From assembly GCF_947496075.1 (NCBI RefSeq), contig NZ_CANMBJ010000004.1:310001-374000 (forward strand): a stretch of 64,000 bases of DNA. Reading direction: 5' to 3'. The notes beneath the pieces are model-generated. The model worked only from the letters and a program-made list of their open reading frames with translations. It did not search any database and was not told where the DNA came from. The number at the start of each line of letters is the position of its first letter. Positions within the stretch are counted from its first letter, which is position 1. Of the stretch, positions 1-8,981 are shown piece by piece. Origin of the DNA: an uncultured Tateyamaria sp. (GTDB lineage Bacteria; Pseudomonadota; Alphaproteobacteria; Rhodobacterales; Rhodobacteraceae). Position numbers and translations under genes: made by a program.

Positions 1-1
1 A

Positions 2-568
2 TTCCTGGCTGATTTCCCGGACATCACAGTGAACATGGTGCTGAACAACCGCTATGTTGAACTGATTTCCGAAGGGTTCGACATGGCCATCCGCATTGGT
101 GAGCTGGAAGACAGCACCCTGCGGGCCCGCAAGTTGACCGAAACGACGAAGCGCATGATCGCCTCGCCCAAGTATTTCGAGCAATATGGTCGCCCGGAAA
201 AGATCGACGATCTGAACGAGCACAAGCTGTTGCACTATTCCAACCAATCGTCGGGCAACGTGTGGAAGCTGACCGCCCCGTCGGGTGAAAAGCGTCAGGT
301 GCGCACGGCCGGGTGGCTGAGCGTGAATGACGGGCAGTCGTTGCTGAATGCGGCCATCTCGGGCCTTGGCATCGCGTATCTGCCGAGCTTCCTTTATGCC
401 GACGCGTTGGAGCAAGGTCTGGTCATGGATGCGATCCCTGACTTGCCGATGGAAACGCAAGGCATCTATGCCGTGTACCCGCCGGGACGGTTCACGCAGC
501 CCAAGGTCCGTGCGTTCATCGATTTCCTGGTCCATGCCTTTGCTGAAAAAGGTCCGGCAGACTGGTAA
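2..568 (+). CDS. LysR-family transcriptional regulator, C-terminal part (5' truncated by window)
   Basis: The reading frame is open from the first bases of the window, so the N-terminal winged helix-turn-helix lies outside. What is visible (about 188 residues) matches the LysR substrate-binding domain: an FPDITV strand, then the VELISEGFDMAIRIGEL segment, a LRARKL stretch and the GLGIAYLPSFL loop near the C-terminus. These are hallmarks of the CrgA/DsdC-like branch that often regulates nearby oxidoreductase or efflux genes. The target cannot be inferred because the divergent neighbour is missing. A terminator follows 34 bases after the stop. Confidence 0.85.
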   Translation, partial: FLADFPDITVNMVLNNRYVELISEGFDMAIRIGELEDSTLRARKLTETTKRMIASPKYFEQYGRPEKIDDLNEHKLLHYSNQSSGNVWKLTAPSGEKRQVRTAGWLSVNDGQSLLNAAISGLGIAYLPSFLYADALEQGLVMDAIPDLPMETQGIYAVYPPGRFTQPKVRAFIDFLVHAFAEKGPADW

Positions 569-601
569 GAATTAGCCAACCTCCCTCGGTTATGTGACTG
601 C

Positions 602-629
602 CCCCGGTGCGCGAGTGCCGGGGCTTTTT
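602..629 (+). terminator. Rho-independent terminator of the LysR gene
   Basis: CCCCGG and CCGGGG form a 6-bp GC stem around a 10-base loop, followed by a CTTTTT run. It lies just downstream of the LysR stop codon on the same strand. Confidence 0.7.
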
Positions 630-1008
630 GTCGCTTGAGTTCCGGTTTGCACCCGTTTTACAGGATGCAGCGCTGTGGACAGCGGCAGCTACGCGCAGAA
701 AGCGGACTTTGCAAAGCCCAACGTCAGCCCTGGGCCGACCTTGGAGGTCACACCGGTCGCTGCAATGCCGCTTCCCTAAAGCAGACATCTAGTTAAGGTG
801 ATGAATTTGATGGATATGGAAGAGTTTCGACTTGGCTGAAACTGCTCTAAGCGAGTTACTTGCGTTAAAGAGGTTAGCAGCTTGCGGACGTGTGAAGCGA
901 TCCGGCTGGACGCGGCAAGCTGAGGGCGCGCATAGAGTTGAGTTGTTCGGGAGCCAATAGCGTCTATAACACCGAAAGGGACGGAACATCCGCCCCTTCC
1001 CGTTTACA
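630..1008. other. Intergenic stretch with no recognised gene
   Basis: About 380 bases between the LysR terminator and the end of the SnoaL-like gene. Short open frames on both strands show no start context and no family resemblance. No tRNA, riboswitch or repeat was recognised. Confidence 0.5.
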
Positions 1009-1422
1009 TCATGCCCAGCCAAGCTGTGTGAGCGCGTGACCATCGTTCCAAATCTTGGTCATATGCGTGATTTTACCACCCGCAAATTCCAGGGCGTACA
1101 CGTAATCTGACGCCACTTTAGCACCGGTCGCGTCGACGGGGCCACCGGGCCCGGACTGCGTGCCGTGGAAAACCGCAAATGCAAGAACGATACCCCGGTC
1201 TTCGTCGGATGCGAACCCTTTCAGTTCGTAGTGACCATCTGGGATGGGTGTCAGCAGCCCCTTCATCCATTCTGCGTATGCCGCCAGCGTGAGTGTATCC
1301 TCCAGCGCGCTGGACTGGCACGAAAAACTGGCATCTGCGCTGCAATACTCGGCGCATCCATCCCAGCCTTTACCGGTTTCACAGGCTTCGAAAAACTCTC
1401 GTGCGGTCACTGTCATACTCAT
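1009..1422 (-). CDS. SnoaL-like / NTF2-fold protein
   Basis: A 137-residue protein with the size and pattern of the SnoaL/NTF2-like superfamily: an N-terminal helix (TAREFFEACETGKGW), a CSADASFSCQ strand, a HYELKGFASDEDRG region and the closing KITHMTKIWNDGHAL strand. Family members are small cone-shaped folds used as polyketide cyclases, isomerases or ligand binders, so the reaction cannot be named. The start was chosen at 1422 because AAGGAG sits 8 bases upstream; the longer open frame lacks such a site. It is divergent from the cyclase gene, with 153 bases between the two starts, so they may share a control region. Confidence 0.7.
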   Translation of the reverse strand: MSMTVTAREFFEACETGKGWDGCAEYCSADASFSCQSSALEDTLTLAAYAEWMKGLLTPIPDGHYELKGFASDEDRGIVLAFAVFHGTQSGPGGPVDATGAKVASDYVYALEFAGGKITHMTKIWNDGHALTQLGWA

Positions 1423-1575
1423 TCTGCCATCTCCTTGCATGCGGCACCGGGGACAATCCCCAAAGCGCCATGCGTTACAGTTAGGCAAGCTTGCGGTGTA
1501 GAGATATCGTTCAAATGAACCAGTTGATGCAGGAGGTATGTAGGGTATGGTTCTCTACATTTAGCCGAGGAAATT

Positions 1576-4500
1576 ATGTCGGACGCCGTACAAATTGTTG
1601 AAACACTGTCCAAACGAGAAGCGGAGGTAGCGGCTGCCTACGCGGACGGTGCCAGCTACAAGATCATTGCACGCGAACTTGGCATTTCTCCCACGACAGT
1701 TCGGTCTCACTTGCGCACAGTCTATGGCAAGCTGAATGTCACGTCGAAAATCGCATTGGCGCAAGCGCTGGCCGATCCACACGCATCATCGACCGCGGAC
1801 CAGAATACAACAGGCCTGTTGGCTGATCTGGCACTTGAACTGGACGAAGCCATACGACGAGAGCGCGCGATGACACGCGTTTTGCGGATCATCAATGACA
1901 GCAGCGGAAACCTTGATGAGGTGATTGACGAGGTGCTGGAGCAGGCCCTTGAAATCTGCGAGGCGGAATTCGGCATTCTAATGGAGCATCACGGGAATTT
2001 CACGTTCACGGAAATGCGTTCCAGCAACATCAGTGCGCCTTTTTCGGATTGGCTGTCGACACAAGGAGCTTTCAACCCCGGGGCCGACACCGCCGTAGGC
2101 CGAGCGGCCAGATCTTTGAAGCCAATCAGCGTTGTTGATGTAAATGCAGATGAGGTTTCTTACGAAGATAACCCGCTTCGTTTTGCGACCGTGAAGTTTG
2201 GTCACGCGCGATCCTTGGCTGCGATCCCGATGACGGCGGGTGGGCGTTTGATCGGCGTCTTTAGTGTTTACCGGACCCGCGTGCATCCGTTCAACGACCG
2301 TGCTCTGGAATTGGCGCAGGCCTTTGCAGATCAAGCTGCCATCGCGATTGAAAACTCTCTTCACATTAAGGAAATGGAGACGCGCCTGGACCGGTCAGCC
2401 GCCTCCCGCGAAATTCTGGACGCCATCAGCACATCCAGCGATGACGAAGGGCCAGTTTTCGATGCCATCCTGCGCAATGCCGCCAAACTCTGCAATTCCC
2501 CGATGGCCCGACTGGAATTGGCCGACAGCGCGCGGCAAAATCACTATTGTGCTGCCGCTTGGGGTGACAAGATGCGGTCGTTCAAGATTGGCGAGGTATT
2601 GCCGCTTGACCAACCGAACGACCTGCCGACCGCCATTCGCGAAGGTGTGGTGCGCCACGTTCACGACCTTTCGAAATCGGATCTCTATCTAAGCGGTAAC
2701 CCGACCCGCGTCAGAATGGTAGAGGAAGAAGGTTACCACACCTATCTATGCGTCCCCTTGATTGCGGCAGGCAGAGGCATCGGCGCGATTGTCCTAAGCC
2801 GCCGCGAAGTGGCGCCTTTCTCGGACGAGAGTATCGCGTTGGTCGAAAACCTTGCCAAACAGGCGGTGATCGCAATCGAGAACGTCCGCCGGTTTCGCGC
2901 GTTGCGCGATCGTCTGGACCGGGCTGCGGCGACGCGTGAAATTTTGGAAGCGATCAGCAACGCCAGTGACGACGAGGGACCCGTTTTTGACGCTATTCTC
3001 GGCAACGCGCGCAAACTCTGCGATGCTCCTTTCGCAGCGCTGATACTGGGGCGTGCGGCGGACGAAATCCAAACCATGATCGCCCATCATGGGGCCCTAC
3101 AAAGTACAGAGGATTTCTACAGCCAAGGCAAGGTACCGATGGACCCGGACCAATCCTTTGCGGCACGTGCAATCATCGAAAAGCGTCCTGTACATCTGCA
3201 CAACATGATGGACACAGAGCAGTACCGTGCTGGTGTGCCAAACGTTGTCGAATTGTGCGATGTCCAAGGCATTCGCACGAACCTTTTTGTCCCGCTTATT
3301 CGGGATGGCGAGGGGATCGGCTGTTTCATCATCTTTCGCCACGAAGTCAGGCCCTACAGCGACGAGCAGATCGCGTTGGTCGAAACTTTCGCCACGCAGG
3401 CCGTCATCGCGCTGGAAAACGTCCGCCGGTTCCGCGAAGTAGAGACACGGCTAAAACGCGAAAAAGCCTCCAGCGATATTCTGACTATGATCAGTCAAAG
3501 TCGCGACGACGAGGCCCCCGTGTTTGACCTGATCCTTAGAACGGCTGCCGACTTGTGCAGTGCGCATGCTGCCGCGCTTGCGATGGGCCAGGTCGGCGAC
3601 AAACATCAGACGATGGAGGCGTCCTACGGGCTGGATGCCGCCACCGTCAAAGTCTATGACGATGGTCTTGTCTCAATGGACCCCGACCAATCCGTTGGTG
3701 CGCGTGCCATTGTGTCACAAGAAACGGTTCATATCCACGACATGGCCGAAACGGATGCTTACAAGAGTGGCGTAACCGTATTTGTTTCGGTGGTCGAAGA
3801 AACCGGTATCCGGTCCAACCTGCTTGTTCCGCTGATCACGAGTGAAGGCGCCATCGGGGTTTTGATTCTGTTTCGCAAGGTGGTGAAACCCTACACCCCA
3901 GACGAAATCGCGTTGGTCGAGACCTTTGCCGCCCAAGCCGTCATCGCAATCGAAAATGCGCGTCAGTTCAGGGCGTTGCAGGCGCGCACGTCCGAAGTAC
4001 AGGAATTAAACGCATCGCTCGAGGCGAAGGTCGACGAACAGGTCGTTGAAATTGAGCGGATCGGACGGTTGAAACGTTTCTTGCCGTCTGCGGTCGCGGA
4101 TACAGTCGTTTCCTCGGGTTCAGAGCAGATGTTGCAAAGCCACCGCGCGCTACTGGGTGTTCTGTTTTGCGACATCCGCGGTTTTACCGCCTTCTGTGAA
4201 ACGGCGGAGCCCGAAGAGACGATCGAGGTGCTCCAGACCTATCACGAAGAGATGGGTAAGCTTATCAACCAGCACGGCGCGGGCGTCGATCTTCGGATGG
4301 GTGATGGCATCATGGTGTTGTTCAATGACCCCATCCCTTGTGATGATCCTGCAGGGGACGCGGTTCGGCTTGCAATTGCGATGCGCGCGCGGATGGTTGA
4401 GCTATGTACGGTGTGGAAGCGGCTAGGCCACCGTCTCGGGTTTGGAGTCGGCGTCTCTCTTGGCTATGCAACTGTGGGCCTCGTGGGATTTGAGGGTCGT

Positions 4501-4698
4501 TTTGACTACACCGCATCTGGAACTGCGATCAATCTTGCATCGCGGCTGTGCGATGAAGCGGATGATGGGGAAATCCTGCTTAGTACGCGAGCAGGAATTG
4601 CGGTTGAGGATACCTTCAGGGTTGAGACGAGAGGAGAACTCAGTCTCAAGGGAATTCGTGAACCCATAGAAGTGTTCAGGCTCGCGAGCGATGTTTGA
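1576..4698 (+). CDS. LuxR-type HTH, four GAF domains and class III adenylate/guanylate cyclase fusion
   Basis: A 1040-residue multidomain protein. Residues about 8-68 are a LuxR/GerE helix-turn-helix (SKREAEVAAAY, IARELGISPTTVRSHLRTVY). Four GAF-like sensor modules follow, at roughly 95-255, 267-440, 446-615 and 622-795. The last three begin with nearly the same lead-in (RLDRxxAxREILxxIS, DDEGPVFDAIL) at a spacing of about 177 residues. A coiled-coil signalling helix (about 795-845) leads to the cyclase domain (about 850-1035). Metal-binding Asp866 (CDIRGF) and Asp910 (MGDG) and the late INLASRL Asn/Arg pair are present. The usual purine-selecting Lys before GDG is not obvious, since the segment reads DLRMGDG. 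Inferred role: a cytoplasmic protein coupling ligand or redox sensing to cNMP synthesis and perhaps to DNA binding. An HTH joined to a cyclase is unusual. Confidence 0.85.
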   Translation: MSDAVQIVETLSKREAEVAAAYADGASYKIIARELGISPTTVRSHLRTVYGKLNVTSKIALAQALADPHASSTADQNTTGLLADLALELDEAIRRERAMTRVLRIINDSSGNLDEVIDEVLEQALEICEAEFGILMEHHGNFTFTEMRSSNISAPFSDWLSTQGAFNPGADTAVGRAARSLKPISVVDVNADEVSYEDNPLRFATVKFGHARSLAAIPMTAGGRLIGVFSVYRTRVHPFNDRALELAQAFADQAAIAIENSLHIKEMETRLDRSAASREILDAISTSSDDEGPVFDAILRNAAKLCNSPMARLELADSARQNHYCAAAWGDKMRSFKIGEVLPLDQPNDLPTAIREGVVRHVHDLSKSDLYLSGNPTRVRMVEEEGYHTYLCVPLIAAGRGIGAIVLSRREVAPFSDESIALVENLAKQAVIAIENVRRFRALRDRLDRAAATREILEAISNASDDEGPVFDAILGNARKLCDAPFAALILGRAADEIQTMIAHHGALQSTEDFYSQGKVPMDPDQSFAARAIIEKRPVHLHNMMDTEQYRAGVPNVVELCDVQGIRTNLFVPLIRDGEGIGCFIIFRHEVRPYSDEQIALVETFATQAVIALENVRRFREVETRLKREKASSDILTMISQSRDDEAPVFDLILRTAADLCSAHAAALAMGQVGDKHQTMEASYGLDAATVKVYDDGLVSMDPDQSVGARAIVSQETVHIHDMAETDAYKSGVTVFVSVVEETGIRSNLLVPLITSEGAIGVLILFRKVVKPYTPDEIALVETFAAQAVIAIENARQFRALQARTSEVQELNASLEAKVDEQVVEIERIGRLKRFLPSAVADTVVSSGSEQMLQSHRALLGVLFCDIRGFTAFCETAEPEETIEVLQTYHEEMGKLINQHGAGVDLRMGDGIMVLFNDPIPCDDPAGDAVRLAIAMRARMVELCTVWKRLGHRLGFGVGVSLGYATVGLVGFEGRFDYTASGTAINLASRLCDEADDGEILLSTRAGIAVEDTFRVETRGELSLKGIREPIEVFRLASDV

Positions 4699-5067
4699 TT
4701 GATTTGTTCGCCTGATGCCGGATGCAATTGACGTGCATCGACGTAGTGTCGGCCCATTGCCAACATCTGAGACGATAAAATCTCGACCCGTGGGCTTCTC
4801 CGAACCGGACATTATGCATCGCGCAGCATTTCTTCTGAAAGGTATCCGGATCGCGGCCCATTTTGAGCGTTTGCGTCGCTATTCACCTGGAGCCGTTTTG
4901 ACAAAGCATACATCGCGAACGGCGTCTCGTGGCCAACAAGTCGGCAAGCCTGGGGCCCGTCCCATGCCAGCTTTCCCAATTACGTGACCCCGGGGGATAT
5001 CCGCTGGTCGGGTGCACGATGCCCTGTGTCGATTGACAGCTTCCGCAGTTCCGGCTTCGCTGGTGTC
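4699..5067. other. Intergenic stretch with no recognised gene
   Basis: About 370 bases between the cyclase gene and the exported protein. The frame of the downstream gene stays open back to an ATG at 4984, but the region before 5068 reads as non-coding and lacks a signal-peptide start. No hairpin terminator or repeat was noticed. Confidence 0.4.
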
Positions 5068-6084
5068 ATGATGAAACCCCTTGCAATTGCTCTGTCGTTG
5101 GCCGTCTTTGGAGCACCTTTCGCCGCCTCGGCTCAGGAAACAACTCGGCAACCCATGCCTTCGGCTTACTTCGCGCTTCGCAATCAGGGCGGCGCCTTTG
5201 ATTTTTCAGAAGCGGATTGGCGCATCGCCGTTTCGGAGGCCAGCGAACGGATTTACTGGAAGATCGGGAAGGATCCAACCACAATGGAACGCGTGGCCGA
5301 GGTCGCGGCTTCTGTTGAAGGCGACCCACCGTTCGCTTGGCTCTTTACTGTCAACCTGCGCCCCGACCAAGCCGGACAGTTTGACACCCTGCTCGACACA
5401 CTTGTTGCCTCTGAGAAGCCCCCTTTTGATGGCGCCGAGACGATCCTGCGAGCACCCCTCTGCCAATTGATCCGCAGCGCCAAAGATGCGGATGTCGCAG
5501 TGCCCGTCTACTACGTCGCGACCGTTGAAGGCGCCCCTGAACGCAGCGCCTGCTATACGAAGGTGGTTGAGCACGTCCTAGATGCGCCCGCGGAGTTCCA
5601 GGCACCGCCCCTTAAACAAATCTCCATCGACGGTGCAGCCCTCGCAACACAAGCGACGATGCCCGGTATGATTGTCGTTTCCAACACCTTGATCGTTCCC
5701 GATGCATGGACGGGCGAGCGACAAGTCGTACCTCGCGACAGCACAACCTTTGCTCCGGGCGAGATGATCATGCTCCATGCGATGCTGGACTATGTAGGGC
5801 GCGACCTGCCCGGCACACCGCTTGCGAGCTACGAGGTCAGGTTGGATATTGAGTTGCGGGACGCCGAGGGCAACGTGATTGGCGCACAGAACGATGCCAT
5901 GCGGTTTACCGGGCAGCCAATCCATAGCGTCCCAATCCGTGACGACTACTGGCGCACCGGAGTTGTAACGGGCTTTCCGCTGCAAGAGCCCGGGCAGTAC
6001 GAGATCAGATATCGCTTGACCGATCTCAACCGGCCCGAAACGGCTGGGCAGACCGAGATCATCAAAACCGTTTTGATCGAATGA
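5068..6084 (+). CDS. Exported protein of unknown function
   Basis: A 338-residue protein with a clear Sec signal peptide: MMKPLAIALSLAVF, then a predicted cleavage after AASA before QETT. The ATG pair at 5068/5071 was preferred over the in-frame ATG at 4984 because it places the signal peptide at the N-terminus. No enzyme motif was recognised. The C-terminal third (YEVRLDIELRDAEGNVIG, QEPGQYEIRYRLTDLN) reads like a beta-sandwich, Ig-like fold, suggesting a periplasmic binding or structural protein. It stands alone: the neighbour upstream is the cyclase and the neighbour downstream is a convergent TetR gene. Confidence 0.6.
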   Translation: MMKPLAIALSLAVFGAPFAASAQETTRQPMPSAYFALRNQGGAFDFSEADWRIAVSEASERIYWKIGKDPTTMERVAEVAASVEGDPPFAWLFTVNLRPDQAGQFDTLLDTLVASEKPPFDGAETILRAPLCQLIRSAKDADVAVPVYYVATVEGAPERSACYTKVVEHVLDAPAEFQAPPLKQISIDGAALATQATMPGMIVVSNTLIVPDAWTGERQVVPRDSTTFAPGEMIMLHAMLDYVGRDLPGTPLASYEVRLDIELRDAEGNVIGAQNDAMRFTGQPIHSVPIRDDYWRTGVVTGFPLQEPGQYEIRYRLTDLNRPETAGQTEIIKTVLIE

Positions 6085-6541
6085 TCGCTCGTTGATCTCG
6101 CGTCTCGTCAAAGCGTCTCATTGGTGCGGCGAAGCAGTGTCAAATGTGGGCTCTTTCCAGACCTCGGATTCGGCGCAGACTTGCCTCTCAATCTACCCGT
6201 CTGACAAGCGCTCACCACCCATACCAGACATTTGGTTCAACTCGCACTCGCAACCACAGGTTCCCAAAGCCACACGTTCATGCCTTGTGCGAGATTGTGG
6301 GGCAACTAACGACTGCAGGCGTGGCATAAAACGCCATTTAACTGCACACCCATCAATGACGGTTTCTGGGATAGCACTGAGGAAGCTAAAAATCGCTATC
6401 CAAGCTAGATGAATAGGTGGATTTGGGCAACTGGACGGCGCAGCTGCGTCGCGTTGTCCAGGCAAATCTCGGGGCTGCAAGGGGTGACCAATATCACCGC
6501 CAAACCATGCTTGCGCGCTCGTCAGACACAGTTTCCGCAAT
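6085..6541. other. Intergenic stretch between convergent genes
   Basis: About 455 bases. A short plus-strand frame (6092-6412) has no ribosome site and a composition unlike a protein. Nothing else was recognised. Confidence 0.4.
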
Positions 6542-7153
6542 TCATTTTGTTAGCAAGAAATGCATGACTTCGGCAGTGTCCTGGATCATGGCAGCCTCGT
6601 CCATGCCGGGATTTTCCACCACCATTTCCACCACTGAATTGCCGATTTCGATCAGCAGACGTACCCTTCTACGAAGTTCAGGTTCCGCGAAGCCGAGGTC
6701 CAGATTCATGAGCGAGGACGTCAGTCCGTCCGTAAGCTCTTCGTGAGACTTCAGTCGAACCTCAACGAGCTGCGGTGTCGCATACATCGTTTTCAACACG
6801 GCAACGCCGCCAGGGAAGTCGCGCGTGATTTGAACTTGTCCAGACAGGGTCCTGACGGTTCGGTCTACATTGAGGCCATCGTGTTTCATATCAACCGAAC
6901 TCTCTGCCACCGCCGTGTTCTGCAAGTGCATCAGTTGCTTGGCCAGCTCAGACACAATGGCGTATTTGTTCGGAAAATATCGATAAAGAGCGGGAGGGGT
7001 CAGCTCTGCCGCTTTGCAGATCTTGTTGGTTGTCAGCTCTTCAAAGCCAATTTCCTCTAGCAGCTTAGCCGCTGTTTCCAAGATCAGTCCAACAGTCTTG
7101 TTCGCCCGCGTCTGCAAAGGCGTGGTTCGTCTCTCGAGCCGTTTCGACGTCAT
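6542..7153 (-). CDS. TetR/AcrR-family transcriptional regulator
   Basis: A 203-residue protein. Residues about 22-70 form the TetR DNA-binding domain: a helix ILETAAKLLEEIGFEELTTN, then the recognition region ICKAAELTPPALYRYFPNKYAIV, with the family's conserved Y-R-Y-F-P-N-K core. The remaining all-helical C-terminus is the ligand/dimer domain and gives no ligand clue. The gene is divergent from the patatin-like lipoprotein, and a perfect palindrome (7207-7222) lies 54 bases upstream of this start. It is therefore likely autoregulatory and may control the lipoprotein gene. Confidence 0.88.
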   Translation of the reverse strand: MTSKRLERRTTPLQTRANKTVGLILETAAKLLEEIGFEELTTNKICKAAELTPPALYRYFPNKYAIVSELAKQLMHLQNTAVAESSVDMKHDGLNVDRTVRTLSGQVQITRDFPGGVAVLKTMYATPQLVEVRLKSHEELTDGLTSSLMNLDLGFAEPELRRRVRLLIEIGNSVVEMVVENPGMDEAAMIQDTAEVMHFLLTK

Positions 7154-7206
7154 AGCAATCTCCTGTCAGCTGCGGGTCCGGAAGCACCAACCCAGACAGG
7201 TGGATG

Positions 7207-7222
7207 TATAGTATTTACTATA
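7207..7222. promoter_or_regulatory. Palindromic candidate operator of the TetR regulator
   Basis: TATAGTATTTACTATA is a perfect inverted repeat of 7-base arms around TT. It sits in the TetR/patatin intergenic region, 54 bases upstream of the TetR start, overlapping a likely promoter because it is A+T-rich. Palindromes of this size next to a TetR gene are commonly its operator; binding is inferred. Confidence 0.55.
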
Positions 7223-7433
7223 TATTTTTGGGGTGCTACCAAAGCTCGTAAATTCGTTATGCCCTAAGCCTGAACATTCTGTTCCAAACTTGATCAGATG
7301 CCAAGCAGGGACATTTGCAATCATGAGACCAAATGAGCCACCGCTGTTGCGGTTCTCATCCAACGTGATCGCCTTTTGGGACCATTGACTATAAACAAAA
7401 GGTAGCGGTTCAGCGAGACATCTCACGCAAAAA

Positions 7434-8639
7434 TTGGACAGAACGTGGCGGCGAGCCCGATTTCTCGGCCGTCTTTTCCTGATCGCGATTCTGGCTGCAG
7501 GGTGCGCGACGCATGATCGGGCGTCTGTTGCGCCGTCCGGGGATGACTATGAAAGCTTCGCGCCCCTGGGTGTGCCGTCAGATGTTCGAACTTTTGGCGA
7601 CATTTCTGAGCTCGATGAAGAGTCCATTGTCACTGAGTTCAAATCCGTTTTTGCAAGGCCGGGAAAACAGGGCAGCGTAAACATCCTCGCGCTTTCCGGT
7701 GGCGGGCCTGACGGTGCGTATGGCGCAGGGATTCTGAACGGATGGACCGAGACAGGACAAAGGCCTCAGTTCGATGTTGTGACAGGAATTTCCACCGGCG
7801 CGATTATAGCGCCCTTCGCGTTCCTGGGGCCGGAGTATGACGCAGCCATTCGTCGGTTCTATACGACAACAGACACGACACGCGTTGCCAGGTTCAGAGT
7901 CGTTGGTGCGCTAGTCGGAGGGGGCGCGCTTGCTGACAACAAGCCATTGGCTGATGCCATCGCCGAAGAACTGACGGATGCCATTATCCGGAAAATCGGT
8001 CAGGAGCATCAGAAGGGCCGCCGCCTTATCGTTGGCACCACCAATATCGACGCTGAACGTCCGGTCCTCTGGGATATCGGGGCACTTGCCAGCGCAGACA
8101 CACCAGAGAGCTTTGCATTGGTCCGAAAGGTCATTCTTGCCTCCGCAGCAATACCCGTGCTCTTCACGCCGGTTCGAATTCCTGTAACCGACGGGCTCAC
8201 AACCAAAGAAGAACTTCACGTCGACGGGGCATTGACCCAACAGATTTTCGTATACCCGGCCAATTTGCCGATGAAACGCACCCTTGCAGAGGTCGGTTTG
8301 GCAAACGCAGAGAACACAATCTGGCTCATCCACAACAAACGCTTGGAGCCCCGCTTTGAAGCTCAAAGTACACGTTTGGCAAGCATGGCAGGTCGGACAT
8401 TGTCCACTCTGATCCGGTCACAAAGCTATGGTGACATCGCGTTCATCATTGCGCTGGCCAAGCGCGACGGGCTGCGTGTGAACGGACTGGCCGTCCCAAA
8501 GCGATTTAGCGAAAAACCGACCCAAGCCTTTGATCCGGCCTATATGAAGAAGCTTTATGAGCTGGGTGTTGAAGACGGTCGCCAAGCCAAATCGTGGCGT
8601 CCTGATCTGCAAGAGGAACTTTTTGCCATCGGCAATTAA
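7434..8639 (+). CDS. Patatin-like phospholipase, lipoprotein
   Basis: A 401-residue protein. The N-terminus carries a lipoprotein signal (FLIAILAAGC, lipid-anchored Cys24), placing it at the envelope. The patatin fold is marked by the glycine-rich oxyanion loop SGGGPDGAYGAG (residues 88-99), the nucleophile elbow GISTG with Ser120, and the catalytic Asp264 in VDGA. Together these form the Ser-Asp dyad that hydrolyses acyl esters of phospholipids. The start is a TTG with a weak upstream ribosome site, chosen because it gives a proper signal peptide; no in-frame ATG or GTG is nearer. Control by the divergent TetR is plausible. Confidence 0.88.
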   Translation: MDRTWRRARFLGRLFLIAILAAGCATHDRASVAPSGDDYESFAPLGVPSDVRTFGDISELDEESIVTEFKSVFARPGKQGSVNILALSGGGPDGAYGAGILNGWTETGQRPQFDVVTGISTGAIIAPFAFLGPEYDAAIRRFYTTTDTTRVARFRVVGALVGGGALADNKPLADAIAEELTDAIIRKIGQEHQKGRRLIVGTTNIDAERPVLWDIGALASADTPESFALVRKVILASAAIPVLFTPVRIPVTDGLTTKEELHVDGALTQQIFVYPANLPMKRTLAEVGLANAENTIWLIHNKRLEPRFEAQSTRLASMAGRTLSTLIRSQSYGDIAFIIALAKRDGLRVNGLAVPKRFSEKPTQAFDPAYMKKLYELGVEDGRQAKSWRPDLQEELFAIGN

Positions 8640-8786
8640 AGTGGCATGAGGTCATCGCCAAAATCCTGAGAGCGTTGCGCGGGTTATTGGAGGCTCAGGC
8701 TCTTTTGGGTTTGTTGGCGTTTTTCGTCCGAGAGAACTTTTCCAAAGCGGATCGGTGCCGCGTCAGAGAATAACGGACCGAGAACT

Positions 8787-8981
8787 TTAAGAGTCTCCAC
8801 TCAACCCGTTAAGGGCACGGCGCTGAGCGTCGCTCATCGGCTTGTCTTCGGCCTCGAGAATGCGATGCGCATCACTCTCCATGTTATCGTATTGGCTCGC
8901 ACGCACGGACCAGAAGAACCCGAGAAGGGCGCAAAGCCCGAGGCCAACAGAGATCGGGATGAGATAAATGATAGCGGTCAT
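8787..8981 (-). CDS. ccoS: Cytochrome cbb3 oxidase maturation protein CcoS
   Basis: A 64-residue protein with one N-terminal membrane helix (IIYLIPISVGLGLCALLGFFW) and a short charged tail (YDNMESDAHRILEAED), the usual shape of CcoS/FixS. CcoS is needed for putting cofactors into the cbb3 oxidase. It is the last gene of the operon; its ATG overlaps the ccoI stop by four bases. Confidence 0.9.
   Translation of the reverse strand: MTAIIYLIPISVGLGLCALLGFFWSVRASQYDNMESDAHRILEAEDKPMSDAQRRALNGLSGDS

Noticed and set aside
6092-6412. 106-codon plus-strand frame in the TetR-upstream intergenic region
   Set aside because: No ribosome site, no domain, unlikely composition.
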